Assembly (NCBI GenBank): GCA_001792895.1
Contig: MARA01000023.1
Location: 372,001 to 436,000, forward strand
Reading direction: 5' to 3'
Source of the DNA: Lentinus brumalis
Taxonomy: Eukaryota > Basidiomycota > Agaricomycetes > Polyporales > Polyporaceae
Length of the DNA stretch: 64,000 bases
Shown here: one piece after another, positions 22,639-33,275 of the stretch
Position numbering within the stretch: the stretch's first letter is position 1
How the letters are laid out: each line of letters opens with the position of its first letter
The notes under the pieces: model-generated
What the model saw: the letters and a program-made list of their open reading frames with translations, nothing else
Databases searched by the model: none
What the model was told of the DNA's origin: nothing
Made by a program: the position numbers and the translations under genes

Positions 22639-25215
22639 CTAGTACGAGCGGCCGAACATCGTCCAGCGCTTCGCGTCCTTGCCGCACCCAACGCACTTGG
22701 TGACCCCGGGCTCGATCTGCGGCCAGAGCGACTGGTCGAAGGGGATGCAGAGCGACTTGGCACCCGCCGAGGGCGCACGCTCGTCCGTCGGCTCCGACCT
22801 GTCCTCGCACACACTTTGTCAGTATCCAGGTACGCAAGGAAAGAGAGAGCAAGACAAGAGGAAGAGAACTCACGCCTTGGCGCTGCGCTCCTTGATGTCG
22901 TCCTCGCACGCCTCCTCCTCGCACCAGGGGATGACGACGACACACTTGTCGTCGAGCGTCGGCACGACGTCCTCCCAGCGGTGGATCTCGCGCAGGCGCG
23001 AGTGGTACACGTCCTTTGCGCGCTGGAACATGTCTGCCTGGATCTGGTCGAGCAGGCCCTGGACGGTCGTCGTGATGTCCGTGAGTGGGAGCGGGCTCTT
23101 CGCGCCCGTGTCGCGGCGAGCGGAGAGCGTCTGCTGCTTCGAGAGGTCGGCGGGCCCGATCTCGAGGCGGAGGGGGACACCCTATGCATTTCATGATGTG
23201 TCAGCGTGTCGAGTACGAGGAGATGGAAGACAGGCGCCCACTGACCTTCTGCTCCCAGTCGTTGAACTTGTAGCCGGGGGTGTAGCCGTCGCGGAGATCA
23301 GCCTGCGCACGGATGCCGGCCTTCTTGAGGGTGTGGGCGAGGTCGGCGCACGCATCGTTGACGGTCTTGCGCTGCTCCGTCGTCGACTTCGCGGTGAGAC
23401 CGCAGGGCACGACGACGACCTGCACAGACGCGACGCGCGGGGGAGGACGAGACCCTGGTTGTCTCCGTGGATCATGACCATGACGCCGATCGTGCGCGTC
23501 GAGAGCCCCCACGAGTTCTGCCAGACGTACGTCTTGCCCTGGCCGGTGGGGTCGTTCGGGTCCTCGACGAAGATGTTGAACATCTCCGGGCGCGAGAAGT
23601 TCTGCCCGAGGCAGTGCGAGGTCGCGCCCTGGATGCCACGGCCGGTCGTCGGGACGAAACCCTCGACGGTCGTCGTGTAGAGCCCGCCCGCGAACTTCTC
23701 CTTCTCGGACTTGACACCGGGGATGACGGGCACGGCGAGGAGCTCCTCGTAGATCCGGCGGTAGAGGTCGAGGATCTCGAGCACCTCCTTGTCCGCCTCG
23801 GGCTTGGTCAGGTGTGCGGTGTGGCCCTCCTGCCAGAGGAACTCGCGGGTGCGGAGGAACGGTTGCGGGTTCTTGAACTCCCACCGGACGACGGAGTTCC
23901 ACTGGTTAAGCTTCAGGGGGAGGTCTCGGTGGCTCTGAATCCACTTCGCGTAGTCTAGCCTACTTGTCAGTGACTGGAGCACCACGAACAGGCTCGGACT
24001 CGGACTCACATGGGTACATGACAGTCTCGGATGTCGGACGGATAGCGATGGGCTCCTCGAGATCTGAGTTACCACTGGGCGTGCTGTGAGCAAACGCACT
24101 CGAGAATAGCGAACTAGCACACTCACGCTCGTGTGACCCATGCAACCTCAGGAGAGAAACCCTCGACGTGGTCCTTTTCCCGCTCAAGGACCTTCGACGA
24201 CACGAACATTGGGAAGTACGCGTTCTGCACACCCATCGCCTTGATCTCCTTGTTGAACCACTCTGCGGGCGGGCGACATAAACTAGAGGCCATATCAAGC
24301 AATTCAAGCGCATACCTTGGATGATCTCCCAGATGCTATATGACCACGGCCTGAGGATGTAGCAGCCACTGACGTTGTAGTAGTCGAGCATGTCGGCCTT
24401 GATGAGGACATTCGTGTACCATGTGGGGAAGTCGACCTCCTTCTTCACACCAATGGCGATCTGAACGGCACCGTCAATCTTCCCGTCGTCCTTCTCCTTC
24501 TTCACCGGAGCGGTCTTCGACGCAGCAGCCTCGTCGGCGGTGGCCTGCAGCGAGGCGATCTCGACCTCGTGAAGCGCGGGCGCTCCGTCGGTCGCAAACT
24601 GCTTCACGTATGCATAGAGATCCTTCCCGGAGAGGAAGACGGTAGATTCGGAGGACAGACCGCGGACAGCGAAGGGTTTTGATGAGCTCGCGATCGTTGG
24701 GTCAATGACGGTGGTGATTTTCGGGTACGTCTGTGCGTTGATGGCAAGGGGGGAGACTACGAAGGAGTATCAGTAACCGGGACTGAACGCAGCATGGCTC
24801 CGAGGTCTATCTTAAGCGGAGGCGCAGGCCAGCTCAAGTAATAGGACTCCTCTACGCCCTCCATGCTTTGATTTGAGGATGACTCACGAGAGTTTTTGTC
24901 CAGGTTGAAGAACTCCTTCAGCAGATCCTCGGACGCCAGGCGGAGATCCTTCAGGTTCAACGTCTTCCCCAGCACTCCGGATGGCACGTCCGTCGTCTCG
25001 CGCGCGATCACAAAGACCGGGACGGGGGTGGCAGTCTTCGCGGTCTTGGGCTTGTACACGAGCGTTTTGATCAGCTCAAAGTCCTTGGGGGCACTTGAGC
25101 TTCCCTCGAGGGCCTCGCGCCAGGACGCGGGGGAGTTTGTCGCGCCGTGGGACACGGTGGCCGCCGGGGCAATCGAGAGCTTCGAGAGCGAGGCGGTGAT
25201 AGCGTCCAGAGACAT
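22639..25215 (-). CDS. Prolyl-tRNA synthetase (eukaryotic type)
   Basis: Multi-exon minus-strand gene; the cytosolic start at 25215 gives [17 protein letters not shown]. An N-terminal YbaK/ProX-like editing-related domain is followed by the class II core: [20 protein letters not shown]; motif 2 around [40 protein letters not shown]; and the motif 3 region ending in [11 protein letters not shown]. The anticodon-binding domain and a zinc-binding C-terminal domain (CEEEACEDD, later [19 protein letters not shown]) finish the protein; the terminal tyrosine is a hallmark of eukaryotic/archaeal ProRS. The frame is open upstream to another ATG at 25407, which would add 64 residues. Confidence 0.93.
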
Positions 25216-25407
25216 GGCAGCGGGGTGGGTGTGGAGGAGACGGGGAGAGGGGCGTGCGCGAGTGCGAAAGGTGTTACAGCAGCCTGAGGACCCGGCGCTT
25301 TGCGAGATTGACTCGACAGTTTTGGTGGGAGATGTTATCAGATGCCGCGATAGAACCGTCCGAGCCAGTCGAGGAATCCGTCCCGCAACAGCCCTCGAGG
25401 CCAGCAT
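25216..25407 (-). other. In-frame N-terminal extension of ProRS with presequence-like composition
   Basis: The ProRS frame stays open for 64 codons upstream of the cytosolic start, back to an ATG at 25407. The first 20 residues, MLASRAVAGRIPRLARTVLS, have four arginines and no acidic residue, as in mitochondrial presequences. Whether transcripts reach this ATG cannot be told from DNA. Confidence 0.5.
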
Positions 25408-25926
25408 CCGCGCGCGTCGACGTTCGAGGAAGAGCTCAGTCTGCCCGACAGCCAGCGCGATCGGGGCGCTCAGCTCGCGGCCACATCTACGCGAGCTACC
25501 GGGTAGATGCTTGACCTCGAAGTCATGCAGCTACGTATATATGGTTCTATGTCGTCGTGCACGTCTTCATGTTTCTCGAGTGACATCGATAGCTACCCGC
25601 ACAAGACCAACCTCCATTCGAAAACGGACATCAATGTAACGCAATAGCCCTCGTGCCATAACGTCCGGTGGTACCAATGGGATGCAATTTGGCTTGTAAC
25701 TCTACTCATTCTATCTCGGCCCACTCGTTGCAACCATTGACCTGATCTATAGCTTTCAATTCACATATACGCTGCATATGCTGTGGCCTCTATGTCTTCA
25801 GATCGAACACGTTCTTCTCCACTCTAAGTCGGATAGCGTACTGCGTGTGCCAGGTATGTCAGCAGTGACCGCAGGTGGCAGAACCGGCTGGACTCACCAA
25901 CACGGAGGACCGATTACGCGGCGAAC
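25408..25926. other. Intergenic gap at the edge of the duplicated cluster
   Basis: About 520 bp between ProRS and the left acyl-CoA oxidase copy. The part from about 25780 to 25926, read on the minus strand, is clearly similar to the sequence just after the right oxidase copy (50462-50600), so the duplicated unit extends past the stop codon. No gene seen. Confidence 0.6.
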
Positions 25927-27876
25927 TCATAGCTACAGGCGTGCAGAAATAGTCTCAGGACGAAATCCAACCTTCGAGTACTCATTCGCGTCTGCGTTCC
26001 CGGAGTGCGTGGGTAGGAGCTTGAGGTAAGCCTTCCAGGCGGCGTCGGAGACGATGGGAGCGCGAACGTAACGGGCAATCTTCAAGTCGCGGAGGTATTC
26101 GTCCAAGCGGGGCAGAACAGCCGCGCTCGCCTCGTCCTCGCGCATACGCTGCTCAAGACTCGACAGCCCCGCGGATTCCGAGTACCATACGGCGTCGAGC
26201 CGCATGACAGCGCACTCATAGACATCAATGAGTGGCTTGGGGACTGCAGCGTCGATGGCCGCAGAGTATGCAAGGGCGTGGCCGATGGCGCTGACACCGG
26301 CCTCCGCCAGCGGCAGCACGAACGCATTGGCCTTCTCGCTCCGGTGGTCGCCGCACGTAGCGAGGTACTCGCGCGCGGTGCGCAGGAGACCCTCGGCATG
26401 ACGCCAAAGGAGGGTATCCTTGTGAGCGGGCGGGGAATGCTGTATCTTCCCAGCAGAAGCTCGTTGTAGAGGCGGATGCAGAGGGACAATACGTCTCCCT
26501 CAGCGATGATGACCCCGTGGGCGTCGGTCTACGTGGTGTGTGTCAATAAGTCGCGAAGTTCTCGAGTCCAAGATGGACGTACCTCCATGCGCGCCATGAA
26601 GTTGTGCTCGAACGTGCTAGACGAGTTTGTTCAGCCTGTGGAGATGGCTACAAGAGCACAGAAGAAACCTACCCTTGCGCGCCGCACCTCTCAATCACCT
26701 CCCGCATACAAGTTTGGAAAAGCCGGGCGACGCCAGCCTTCGCAATCACGGAGTACGCGTGACGCATGCTTGGTCCCACAGCCTTGTCGACCGACTGCTT
26801 CACCACGGTCGGGTACCAGACGTCGAGGACACGACTGACAGCGACAGCTTGGACCATCGCCCACCGCTGTGTCCAGAAGGACATGAGTGGTACCGGGGTA
26901 GGCGTTTTCCCGACGACGTGACGATGGAGGGAGTAACTGGTGCCAATGTACGCCGCGTGCTTGAGGGCTTGCACCAATGGTCCAGCAACGGCACCAGTTC
27001 CAATTGGAATGCGCCACACCTCGCCCCACCACGCCTGCAGGGGGTTCTTGGGAGCCTCGACGGAGTCTCCGAGAAGAGCGGTGACAGGAAGCAGTACGTG
27101 GTCGAAGGTGGTGATGGAGAAGTCTAGGGGAGCGGTGCCGCTGCGCGTCGGCAGACGGGTGGAGCGGACACCCTTGTACATCTGGACTGTGTCGCAGATG
27201 GGGACGATGAAGCAGCGGCACCCGCGATCCTCACCAGAGACGATGAGCCGAGCCACAACGATGGCGACCTTAGGAATCCCGAAGGAGGGCGTCGTCGCCG
27301 GCATCCACCTATAGAAAATGAGCATCGACGATCATCTGCGAGCAGCCGACTCCCGGCGCAAGCGAGCCACGTACTTGGATGCCTCCTCGCGAGGAGTGTT
27401 CAAGATGAATCCTTCGGGAGTGAGCGTGGCCGTGGTCTCGATGTTGAATGAGTCGAGTCCATGTCCACGCTCGCTGAGTAGGAACAGCCCGACGGTGTCG
27501 AGAGTGAGCATTCTTCCAACGAGGGCCGCAATATCGCCCCGAGTTTCAGCGAACTTGGCTAAGGTCCCGAGAGCCAAGCCCACATGTGCGGCGAGGATGG
27601 TGTAGCAAGCAATATCAAGGGGTAGGCGGGGGTCGGACTGGAGTGCCCAAAATCTAGGTGATGACTCGAGCACGTCTTTGACGGTGAATGCTAACGCAAA
27701 AAGTCAGTCAACTGTCCCCCGATGATAGAATGTCCACAGAGAAAGTTGCACCCACCATATTCGTGCATAAGGAGGCGTGCACGCTTGTAAGACAGAGCCA
27801 CGCGTGCATCTGTGGAGAGGAGCTCGACAGGCTCGTGGAATAGCGGATCGATCTCGAATGTGGCTGCTGGAGTCAT
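25927..27876 (-). pseudogene. Acyl-CoA oxidase-like gene, left copy, frameshifted
   Basis: Start at 27876 (MTPAATFEIDPLFHEPVELL). Exons 27876-27756, 27690-27375 and 27308 onward match the right copy in position and phase. Conserved features are ATLTPEGFILNTPREEASK spliced to WMPATTPSFGIPK, TTFDHVLLPVTALLGD and AWWGEVWRIPIGTGAVAGP, characteristic of FAD-dependent acyl-CoA oxidases that oxidise acyl-CoA to enoyl-CoA in peroxisomes. In the last exon a run of four G (26432-26435, plus strand) corresponds to five C in the right copy. The missing base shifts the frame and gives an unrelated tail ending at 26082, while the old frame stays well conserved down to the stop. This is either a very recent null mutation or a sequence error. 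Confidence 0.82.
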
Positions 27877-28105
27877 GTCGGTGCTGTTACTACAACCTGG
27901 ATGGGACCTTGCGAGCTTTAACTTCTCAGAGTCGAGTCTGACTCAGAAAACCTTTTAGAAGTGTTGAGGGGGACAGAGACGGACACGATCGTAATCAGTT
28001 GCAAGACCATTGAGCCACGGGACTGATTGATAGAGCAGACCGTTCTGTTCTTGACTGGACCTGGCATCGTGCTATCCGAGTGAGCACTGGGAAGAGATGT
28101 CATTA

Positions 28106-28692
28106 CAGCGCTTTGCATAATTCCGTGAACACCGCTGAAATTTCGCGCGGGCGTCTACCTACCATATCGGGAAACGTGACAGTCACTGGCGCCTCCTGCT
28201 GCCTCTGCTCCCTCTTCGAGAACTTGAATTGGATCATGTTTACTTCCTGTGAGCATTAAGATAACCGTAGCGCAAAGGCGACAAGAGGCGAGTGGCGGTA
28301 CAATATGTGAAGGCAAGACCCTTTCCCAGTGACGGACTAAGTACTTACTCCTTTGAATCCTTTCCTTACGTTTGTTATTAGTTGCTCTCCGCTTACGCTA
28401 CTTATTACTAGTTTCACACTCAGCTTACGATAGCTACAAGCGGACTTTACTCTTACTAAGTACGAGTATTAGTGTTCTGTATGATGGTACTTGTATATAC
28501 ACTGGCTGGTGTCTCTCGGAGATCGTCCCGTTACTCGCCTTCCTCCTCGACTCCAACGGAGAGCAAGCTGGGACGAAGAGCTTGCAGGGGCCTGGAGCCC
28601 ACGCGTGCCTTGTGACTGTAACGTTTCCTGATATGGCAGGTAGACGCCCGCGCGAAATTCTGAGCGTGTTCACGGAATTATGCAAAGCACTG
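28106..28692. mobile_element. MITE-like element with about 85-bp terminal inverted repeats
   Basis: The left end 28106-28190 and the right end 28603-28692 are inverted copies with only a few mismatches, sharing CGCGCGGGCGTCTACCT and TTTGCATAATTCCGTGAACA. The outermost bases are CAG...CTG, flanked on both sides by TA (28104-28105 and 28693-28694), as expected for a Tc1/mariner-type target duplication. The 587-bp interior has no transposase-like frame, so it would be non-autonomous. It lies between the left oxidase gene and the bHLH segment. Confidence 0.75.
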
Positions 28693-28983
28693 TAGCAGGA
28701 ATATTCTCTCGTGCAACCGAGTCGAGTTTACGTACTTCCTCTTCCACTTCCCGCCATGGTCGGAACTCCGAAGTGTGGCCGACAGCTTCTACGGCGCGAG
28801 TGGCGGTCGCTTCTTGGCATGAGCCACCTGCGCACGTTGAACGCATGGGCATGGCAGACGGTGCCTGCGAGTCCGTGGACTCGTTGACCATGGCTTGCCA
28901 GTTAATATGCTGATACTTTCGAATTGTCTCATAGTAGTACTTGCTCGTGGAGGCAGAGGCTCCGCATGGATCGTGTCAGGCAT

Positions 28984-29610
28984 TCAGCAGGCTTCTGTTC
29001 CAAGAAAGACGGGGACTGCTCTGAGTCTCCACGAATCGCGCGATTGCGGCTCCATCACGTTGACAGCCCAGATGCGCTCCGAACTCGCTCTCACTGTACG
29101 TCGCCGACGCGTGCTGTAACTGTGAAAGAGTACCCCGATAGTCTCGAGAACGCGCAGTGCGGGGACAGATTGTTTCAGGCCGGTGATCCGAGCGTTAAGG
29201 TTCGTCCGGTATCGTCGCTCGATCGTCGTATGGCTCGTTTTCGGCCGACCAATGACAGTCTGCGTGGGTGGCGGTTGAGGGGCCTCCGCAGGAAACTGGG
29301 CCTGTTCGGCGAGGGGACTAGCGGCAGAAGACGAGGACGAGGACGCCGGGGGAGAGCCGGAGTCCGACGGTGGAGGCGACAGCTTCGCGCTCCGCTTGGG
29401 AGCGGGGACCGGAGTAGGGCTCTGCTTGAGACGGGGAATGGGGAGCTTCGCCTGCCCGCCTGCAGCGGCTAGCTGCTGTACCTGCGCGCTGACCGGAACC
29501 GCGAGGGTGACGCCGGCCATTTGACGGACGCGGTGGGCGAGCTCCGACGCCGGGTCACTGAGGTTGACGTGTGATGGAGGGGAACCCGGCACAGCCGATG
29601 CAGGCTCCAT
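28984..29610 (-). CDS. SREBP-type bHLH transcription factor, partial or degenerate
   Basis: Start at 29610 (MEPASAVPGSPPSHVNLSDP). About 120 residues of proline/serine-rich sequence lead to a basic helix-loop-helix segment: GRPKTSHTTIERRYRTNLNA, then RITGLKQSVPALRVLE. The tyrosine in ERRYR is the residue that marks the SREBP/Sre1 class. Helix 2 and the membrane anchors expected in Sre1 are missing: after LRVLE the frame runs into unrelated sequence and ends at 28984. A stretch near 28880-28910 has a faint, frame-broken resemblance to the helix-2 region. I see a promoter-proximal coding remnant or a gene whose later exons I cannot recover. It sits 159 bp downstream of the left MFS gene, where a cluster regulator might be expected. 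No second copy is visible on the right. Confidence 0.5.
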   Translation of the reverse strand: MEPASAVPGSPPSHVNLSDPASELAHRVRQMAGVTLAVPVSAQVQQLAAAGGQAKLPIPRLKQSPTPVPAPKRSAKLSPPPSDSGSPPASSSSSSAASPLAEQAQFPAEAPQPPPTQTVIGRPKTSHTTIERRYRTNLNARITGLKQSVPALRVLETIGVLFHSYSTRRRRTVRASSERIWAVNVMEPQSRDSWRLRAVPVFLGTEAC

Positions 29611-29768
29611 GACAGGAGACAAAGAGGCTGATGATGAGAACGAACACTGGATTCGATGTCGTGTCCGCATGGACAAGGCATATGTCTTTTGACCCAACAC
29701 GCATCGCGCCCCTTCGAACGATCCCTACATTTCCCACCATCGGACCCATGCAGACGCTGCAACCGGCT

Positions 29769-31820
29769 TCAGAGCTTCTGTGTTCCCCGCGCCTTCACAG
29801 CCAGCTGGCGCGATAGAAGCAGCGTAGCAGCCCCGGCGAGGACGGTGATCTGTTCCAGTTCCAAGAGTAGAAAGCGACAGACAGACCTGCAGTCAATACC
29901 CGCGCACGAGCACTCCGCAGAGAGGAATTGGACTCACGGAGCTGAACAGGATCGGATTCTGCCACTCGTAGAGTGGTGGCTTCAGCAACGCGCCCGATAT
30001 GGGGTTACCCGTGAGGAGTGCAAACGCTACGACGAAGCAGACGACCCCGATGCGTGTCCTGCGCATGGGACGATTCAACTTATAAGCTCTTGACGGATAC
30101 GGGAGGTGCATACCCGACTTCGCCGACATCCACAGAAAAGCTGGCTGCACACGGTGCGATCAGAGAAATGACTGCGGCGCCGACACTGGCAGTCAGTGAT
30201 CGCACGGAATCCAGGAATGAAGATGTGACGTACATCCGCCAGAGAAGAAGCCGTAGAGGATCGCGAATGCGATGAGCGCACCGCTGCTTGTTGCGCCGAA
30301 CATCGCGAAGATGAGGCATCCCGAGATAGCGGTCATGGGAATGATCACTTCGTTAATATGGTAGAATGCATCAGTAGGGTTGCGCCCATATGAGAGCGGG
30401 GTTTATTATGCACCGTTGAACGGTCCCCAGATGTCTGCGAGAAAGTTGGGGACGGTCCGCCCAAAGAGCGATGCGCCGTTGAGAATTGATATCTGCATGC
30501 CGAGCACGAACAAGTCAGCGCAAAAAGATAGAGAGAAGATGTTGACCGCACAGTATAGCGAGCGAGGTTGGGCGAAACGCCATGCACGTTCGCGAAGAGT
30601 TGCAGGTAGAAAACTGCAAGATACGTCAGAAGGCTGCCGTCTGAGTGAAACAAACTCGTACATGGGAAGAACAAGCCCCAGAAGACGAGAAATCCCCTAC
30701 AAGGCTTGTGCGTCAGCGCGGATTTCAATGAGAGGAGGAAGCACTGACCCGAGCGCACAAACCATGAACGGAACGTCAGTGACGATCCGACGAATACTGG
30801 GCGTGAAAGTGGTCTTGCGATGTTTACGGCTAGGCAGGCGAGTGCGCATGAGGAGATTAGCCACGGTCAGGAGCAGAATTCCAAGCAATGCTGCAGCGCT
30901 GCATGTCAAGGGAACAACGGTGGTCAGACAGCGATAAGTGCAGCAAGGAGTCGCTTACCGCACACCCCACGCGAAACCAGCTCTGCCATTGAACAGCTGA
31001 TTCAACATAATGGGATATATGATACCGCCAATGGAGGAGCCTTAAGGCGTGTCGAAGATCAGTACTGAGCATGAAGCGGGCGCAGCAAGCGAGACCTACC
31101 AGCGAATACCACTCCCATGGCTGAAGAGCGTTTGACGCGGAAGTAGTGCGATGACACGCTCAGCGCGGGTATGAACAGGATCCCGTAGGCTATGCCGACA
31201 GCTACGCCTTGGGACAAGATGATCTGGTAGTATTCGTGGCTATGAGCGAGCGAAAGCATGAAGAGGCTGTGAAGTAAAACAGAGTGAGCCTTCGGCAATG
31301 CACGTCAATCGGGAGATACGGACCTAACGACGTAAAGGATGCTGGCTGAGATCATCATCGGATGAAAGTATCCCTCGTCGAAGAGTTTGCCGGATGGCAG
31401 AGAGAGCGCAAACAAGAGAAAGACCTGGACGGAGCCGATCCAGCTAACCTGCGAGGGAGTGCTAGTCCCTGCAAGGTAGACTCGCTGTGAGGTAAGCGGA
31501 TGACATATTAGCACCAGTGAGCGACGATAGGTCAGGAATACATACTGTGTAGTAGTCTTGGTAGACCCCGAACGACTGAATGGCCCCGAAGGTGCAGAAC
31601 AGCACCAAGGACCTGGCGGACATTCCGAACGACTGGTCAGTGCGGATACAGTGACTAGTCGGCTGAGTGCTCACCCTCCGATTACGGTGAGCCAAGCTGC
31701 AAGGCCGCCCTCCGGAAAGTTGGGTACGGCTGGCGGTGACGGTTGAATAGACTCCCTTTCTGATCCATCAAGACCGACGGCGAGAGTGGACGAAACGGGC
31801 TCGAGTTCGACTTTTTCCAT
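29769..31820 (-). CDS. MFS transporter, monocarboxylate type, left copy
   Basis: Start at 31820 (MEKVELEPVSSTLAVGLDGS). About a dozen small exons join in phase; every splice site has a counterpart in the right copy. Membrane helices are recognisable in FPEGGLAAWLTVIGGSLVLF, FGVYQDYYT (the MCT signature region), IGSVQVFLLFALSLPSGKLF, AVGIAYGILFIPALSVSSHY, FLVFWGLFFPFFYLQLF, ISILNGASLFGRTVPNFLAD and TRIGVVCFVVAFALLTGNPI. The C-terminus is ITVLAGAATLLLSRQLAVK followed by ARGTQKL. The fold is the 12-helix monocarboxylate porter family (fungal Mch-like), likely in the plasma membrane and carrying small carboxylates or related molecules. The substrate is unknown. No broken exon found. Confidence 0.85.
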
Positions 31821-32056
31821 GTCGAACAGTGAGGCGGTGGCGAGGGCGGCACCTGGATCAACCGGATGATTCGGCGGGTGGGAGAGGCAAGAGGACGAGA
31901 GGACGACGAGGAGGCAAGCGGACGACGAGAAGGCGAGAGGACGAGACTCCCCAGCGGACGCGACAGAGCATGGGGATCCCGCTCGCAGCAAGTGTTACTT
32001 CCGAATTGTGCAAGTCACAGTCCGGATGTGGCCTGCCTTCGAAATCCTGACACCGT

Positions 32057-32147
32057 CGCTTGTAAGACAGAGCCACGCGTGCATCTGTGGAAAGGAGCTC
32101 GACAGGCTCCTGGAATAGCGGGTCGATGCCGATAGTCGCGATGTCAT
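32057..32147 (-). pseudogene. Relic of acyl-CoA oxidase exon 1
   Basis: On the minus strand this 91-bp stretch reads IDPLFQEPVELLSTDARVAL then SYKR, almost the same as exon 1 of both oxidase copies. The start ATG is still recognisable at 32147, but about four bases are missing right after it, so the frame is lost, and homology stops abruptly before the exon end. It points towards the left MFS gene, 237 bp away, and lies upstream of the left 7TM gene just as the intact oxidase does on the right. Confidence 0.85.
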
Positions 32148-32462
32148 TTTGTGACCGAAGCCGTCGTAGCGGTACCAGGCCAACAGTGAGTCGGACTCGG
32201 AGTCAGTGAGTGCCGAGGACAAGGTCAATTCCTTGAACCTTCTCGGGTGTGATTGTGTCACGCAGTGTTACATAGCGCTGCCTCTGTCTCTTCCCGGGAA
32301 GCACGGTCTTCGCTACGTATCTACGGGCCGTACTCACCTTTCCCCTCAAGGCTAGATTTCAGGGTCTTGACTTCGATCTTTCAGCGTTCCTCGTCGCTGG
32401 TCTTCTCGAGAACCTGATGTTCCCGGCCTTACCTCTCCGTGACTGGCACCAAACTGGCACTT

Positions 32463-32651
32463 CGGACTTGGAGCGCTTTGAACCACAGTTCTCTGTGATG
32501 CAACCGTCGTCCTGTGTGGTTACATCTCTCCCACAGGACGCCGCCGAAGCTATAGACGGACTTGGAGCGCTTTGAACCACAGTTCTCTGTGATGCAACCG
32601 TCGTCCTGTGTGGTTACATCTCTCCCACTGCAGGACGCCGCCGAAGCTATA
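32463..32651. repeat. 94-bp tandem duplication
   Basis: Two direct copies begin at 32463 and 32557. They are identical except for a few inserted bases near the end of the second copy, where CCCACAGG becomes CCCACTGCAGG. No coding sense is apparent. Confidence 0.88.
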
Positions 32652-32713
32652 GATCTCCAGCTGCGCTCTGCGAGCGCCGCCGGCGATGGGGATCATCAGT
32701 CGAATGCTCGAAG

Positions 32714-32748
32714 GAGGCCTGTCCGAGAAGGCCTCTCGGACAGGCCTC
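32714..32748. repeat. Perfect 15-bp hairpin with 5-nt loop
   Basis: Arms GAGGCCTGTCCGAGA and TCTCGGACAGGCCTC are exact reverse complements around AGGCC. It could form a cruciform in DNA or a strong stem in RNA. Confidence 0.85.
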
Positions 32749-32834
32749 ACGGCCGCAGGTAAGGTTGCTCTCGTGAATGTCGCATACATGGCAATGAACA
32801 AGCTTCTCTTTTCTTCTTGCTCCTACGTACTATG

Positions 32835-32975
32835 GCTGCTACGACAGGCATGCCGGCATTCTGGACGGGACAAAAGGCATGCCAACAGGCCAAAAAATGA
32901 GACACAATTCTCGCGCGGTGTCGATCGGTTGCCTTTCTGCCCGTCCAAAACGCGGGTATGCCTGTTGTGCGCTGC
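32835..32975. repeat. Imperfect inverted repeat, about 140 bp
   Basis: The first roughly 47 bases and the last roughly 47 are reverse-complementary with scattered mismatches; both carry ACAGGCAT and TGGACGGG on one strand. The compact size and near full-length pairing resemble a small foldback or MITE-like element. No target duplication was identified. Confidence 0.65.
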
Positions 32976-33275
32976 AGAACCAATGAGAGCAGACTGGACT
33001 CGGTGACCTATCCTGTCCCCGGGCGCTGGTGCGCCGCAGCGATGCTCCGAGTCGGACATGGCCCGAGCGGTTGGTGAGTACTTGAGTCTCCGATTCTTGA
33101 TAGTGGCTTGAGAAGTTCAGTGTCTTGAAACACGCCGTCTGTACACCCTGATTTGCTGGGAGTATAATACGATCATCATGGGACGTTGAGTCCGTGCCCC
33201 TGCCAAATTCTCTTCCTCGCTGTCTGACCTGAGAGGGACACTCCCCTTCGTTCGCTGTCGTGAGCCACATCTACG

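Larger units (their letters stand above)
31821..33275. other. Repeat-rich gap between divergent MFS and 7TM genes
   Basis: This 1.45-kb gap holds an acyl-CoA oxidase exon-1 relic, a 94-bp tandem duplication, a perfect hairpin and a larger imperfect inverted repeat, each listed separately. The promoters of both flanking genes must also lie here. No intact gene is seen. Confidence 0.7.

Noticed and set aside
30025..30310. Apparent exon difference between the two MFS copies, where the left seems to have 16 extra residues before ISLIAPC
   Set aside because: Using the acceptor just before TCATTTCTC makes both copies join SGG to FISLIAPC in phase, so the extra sequence is intron.
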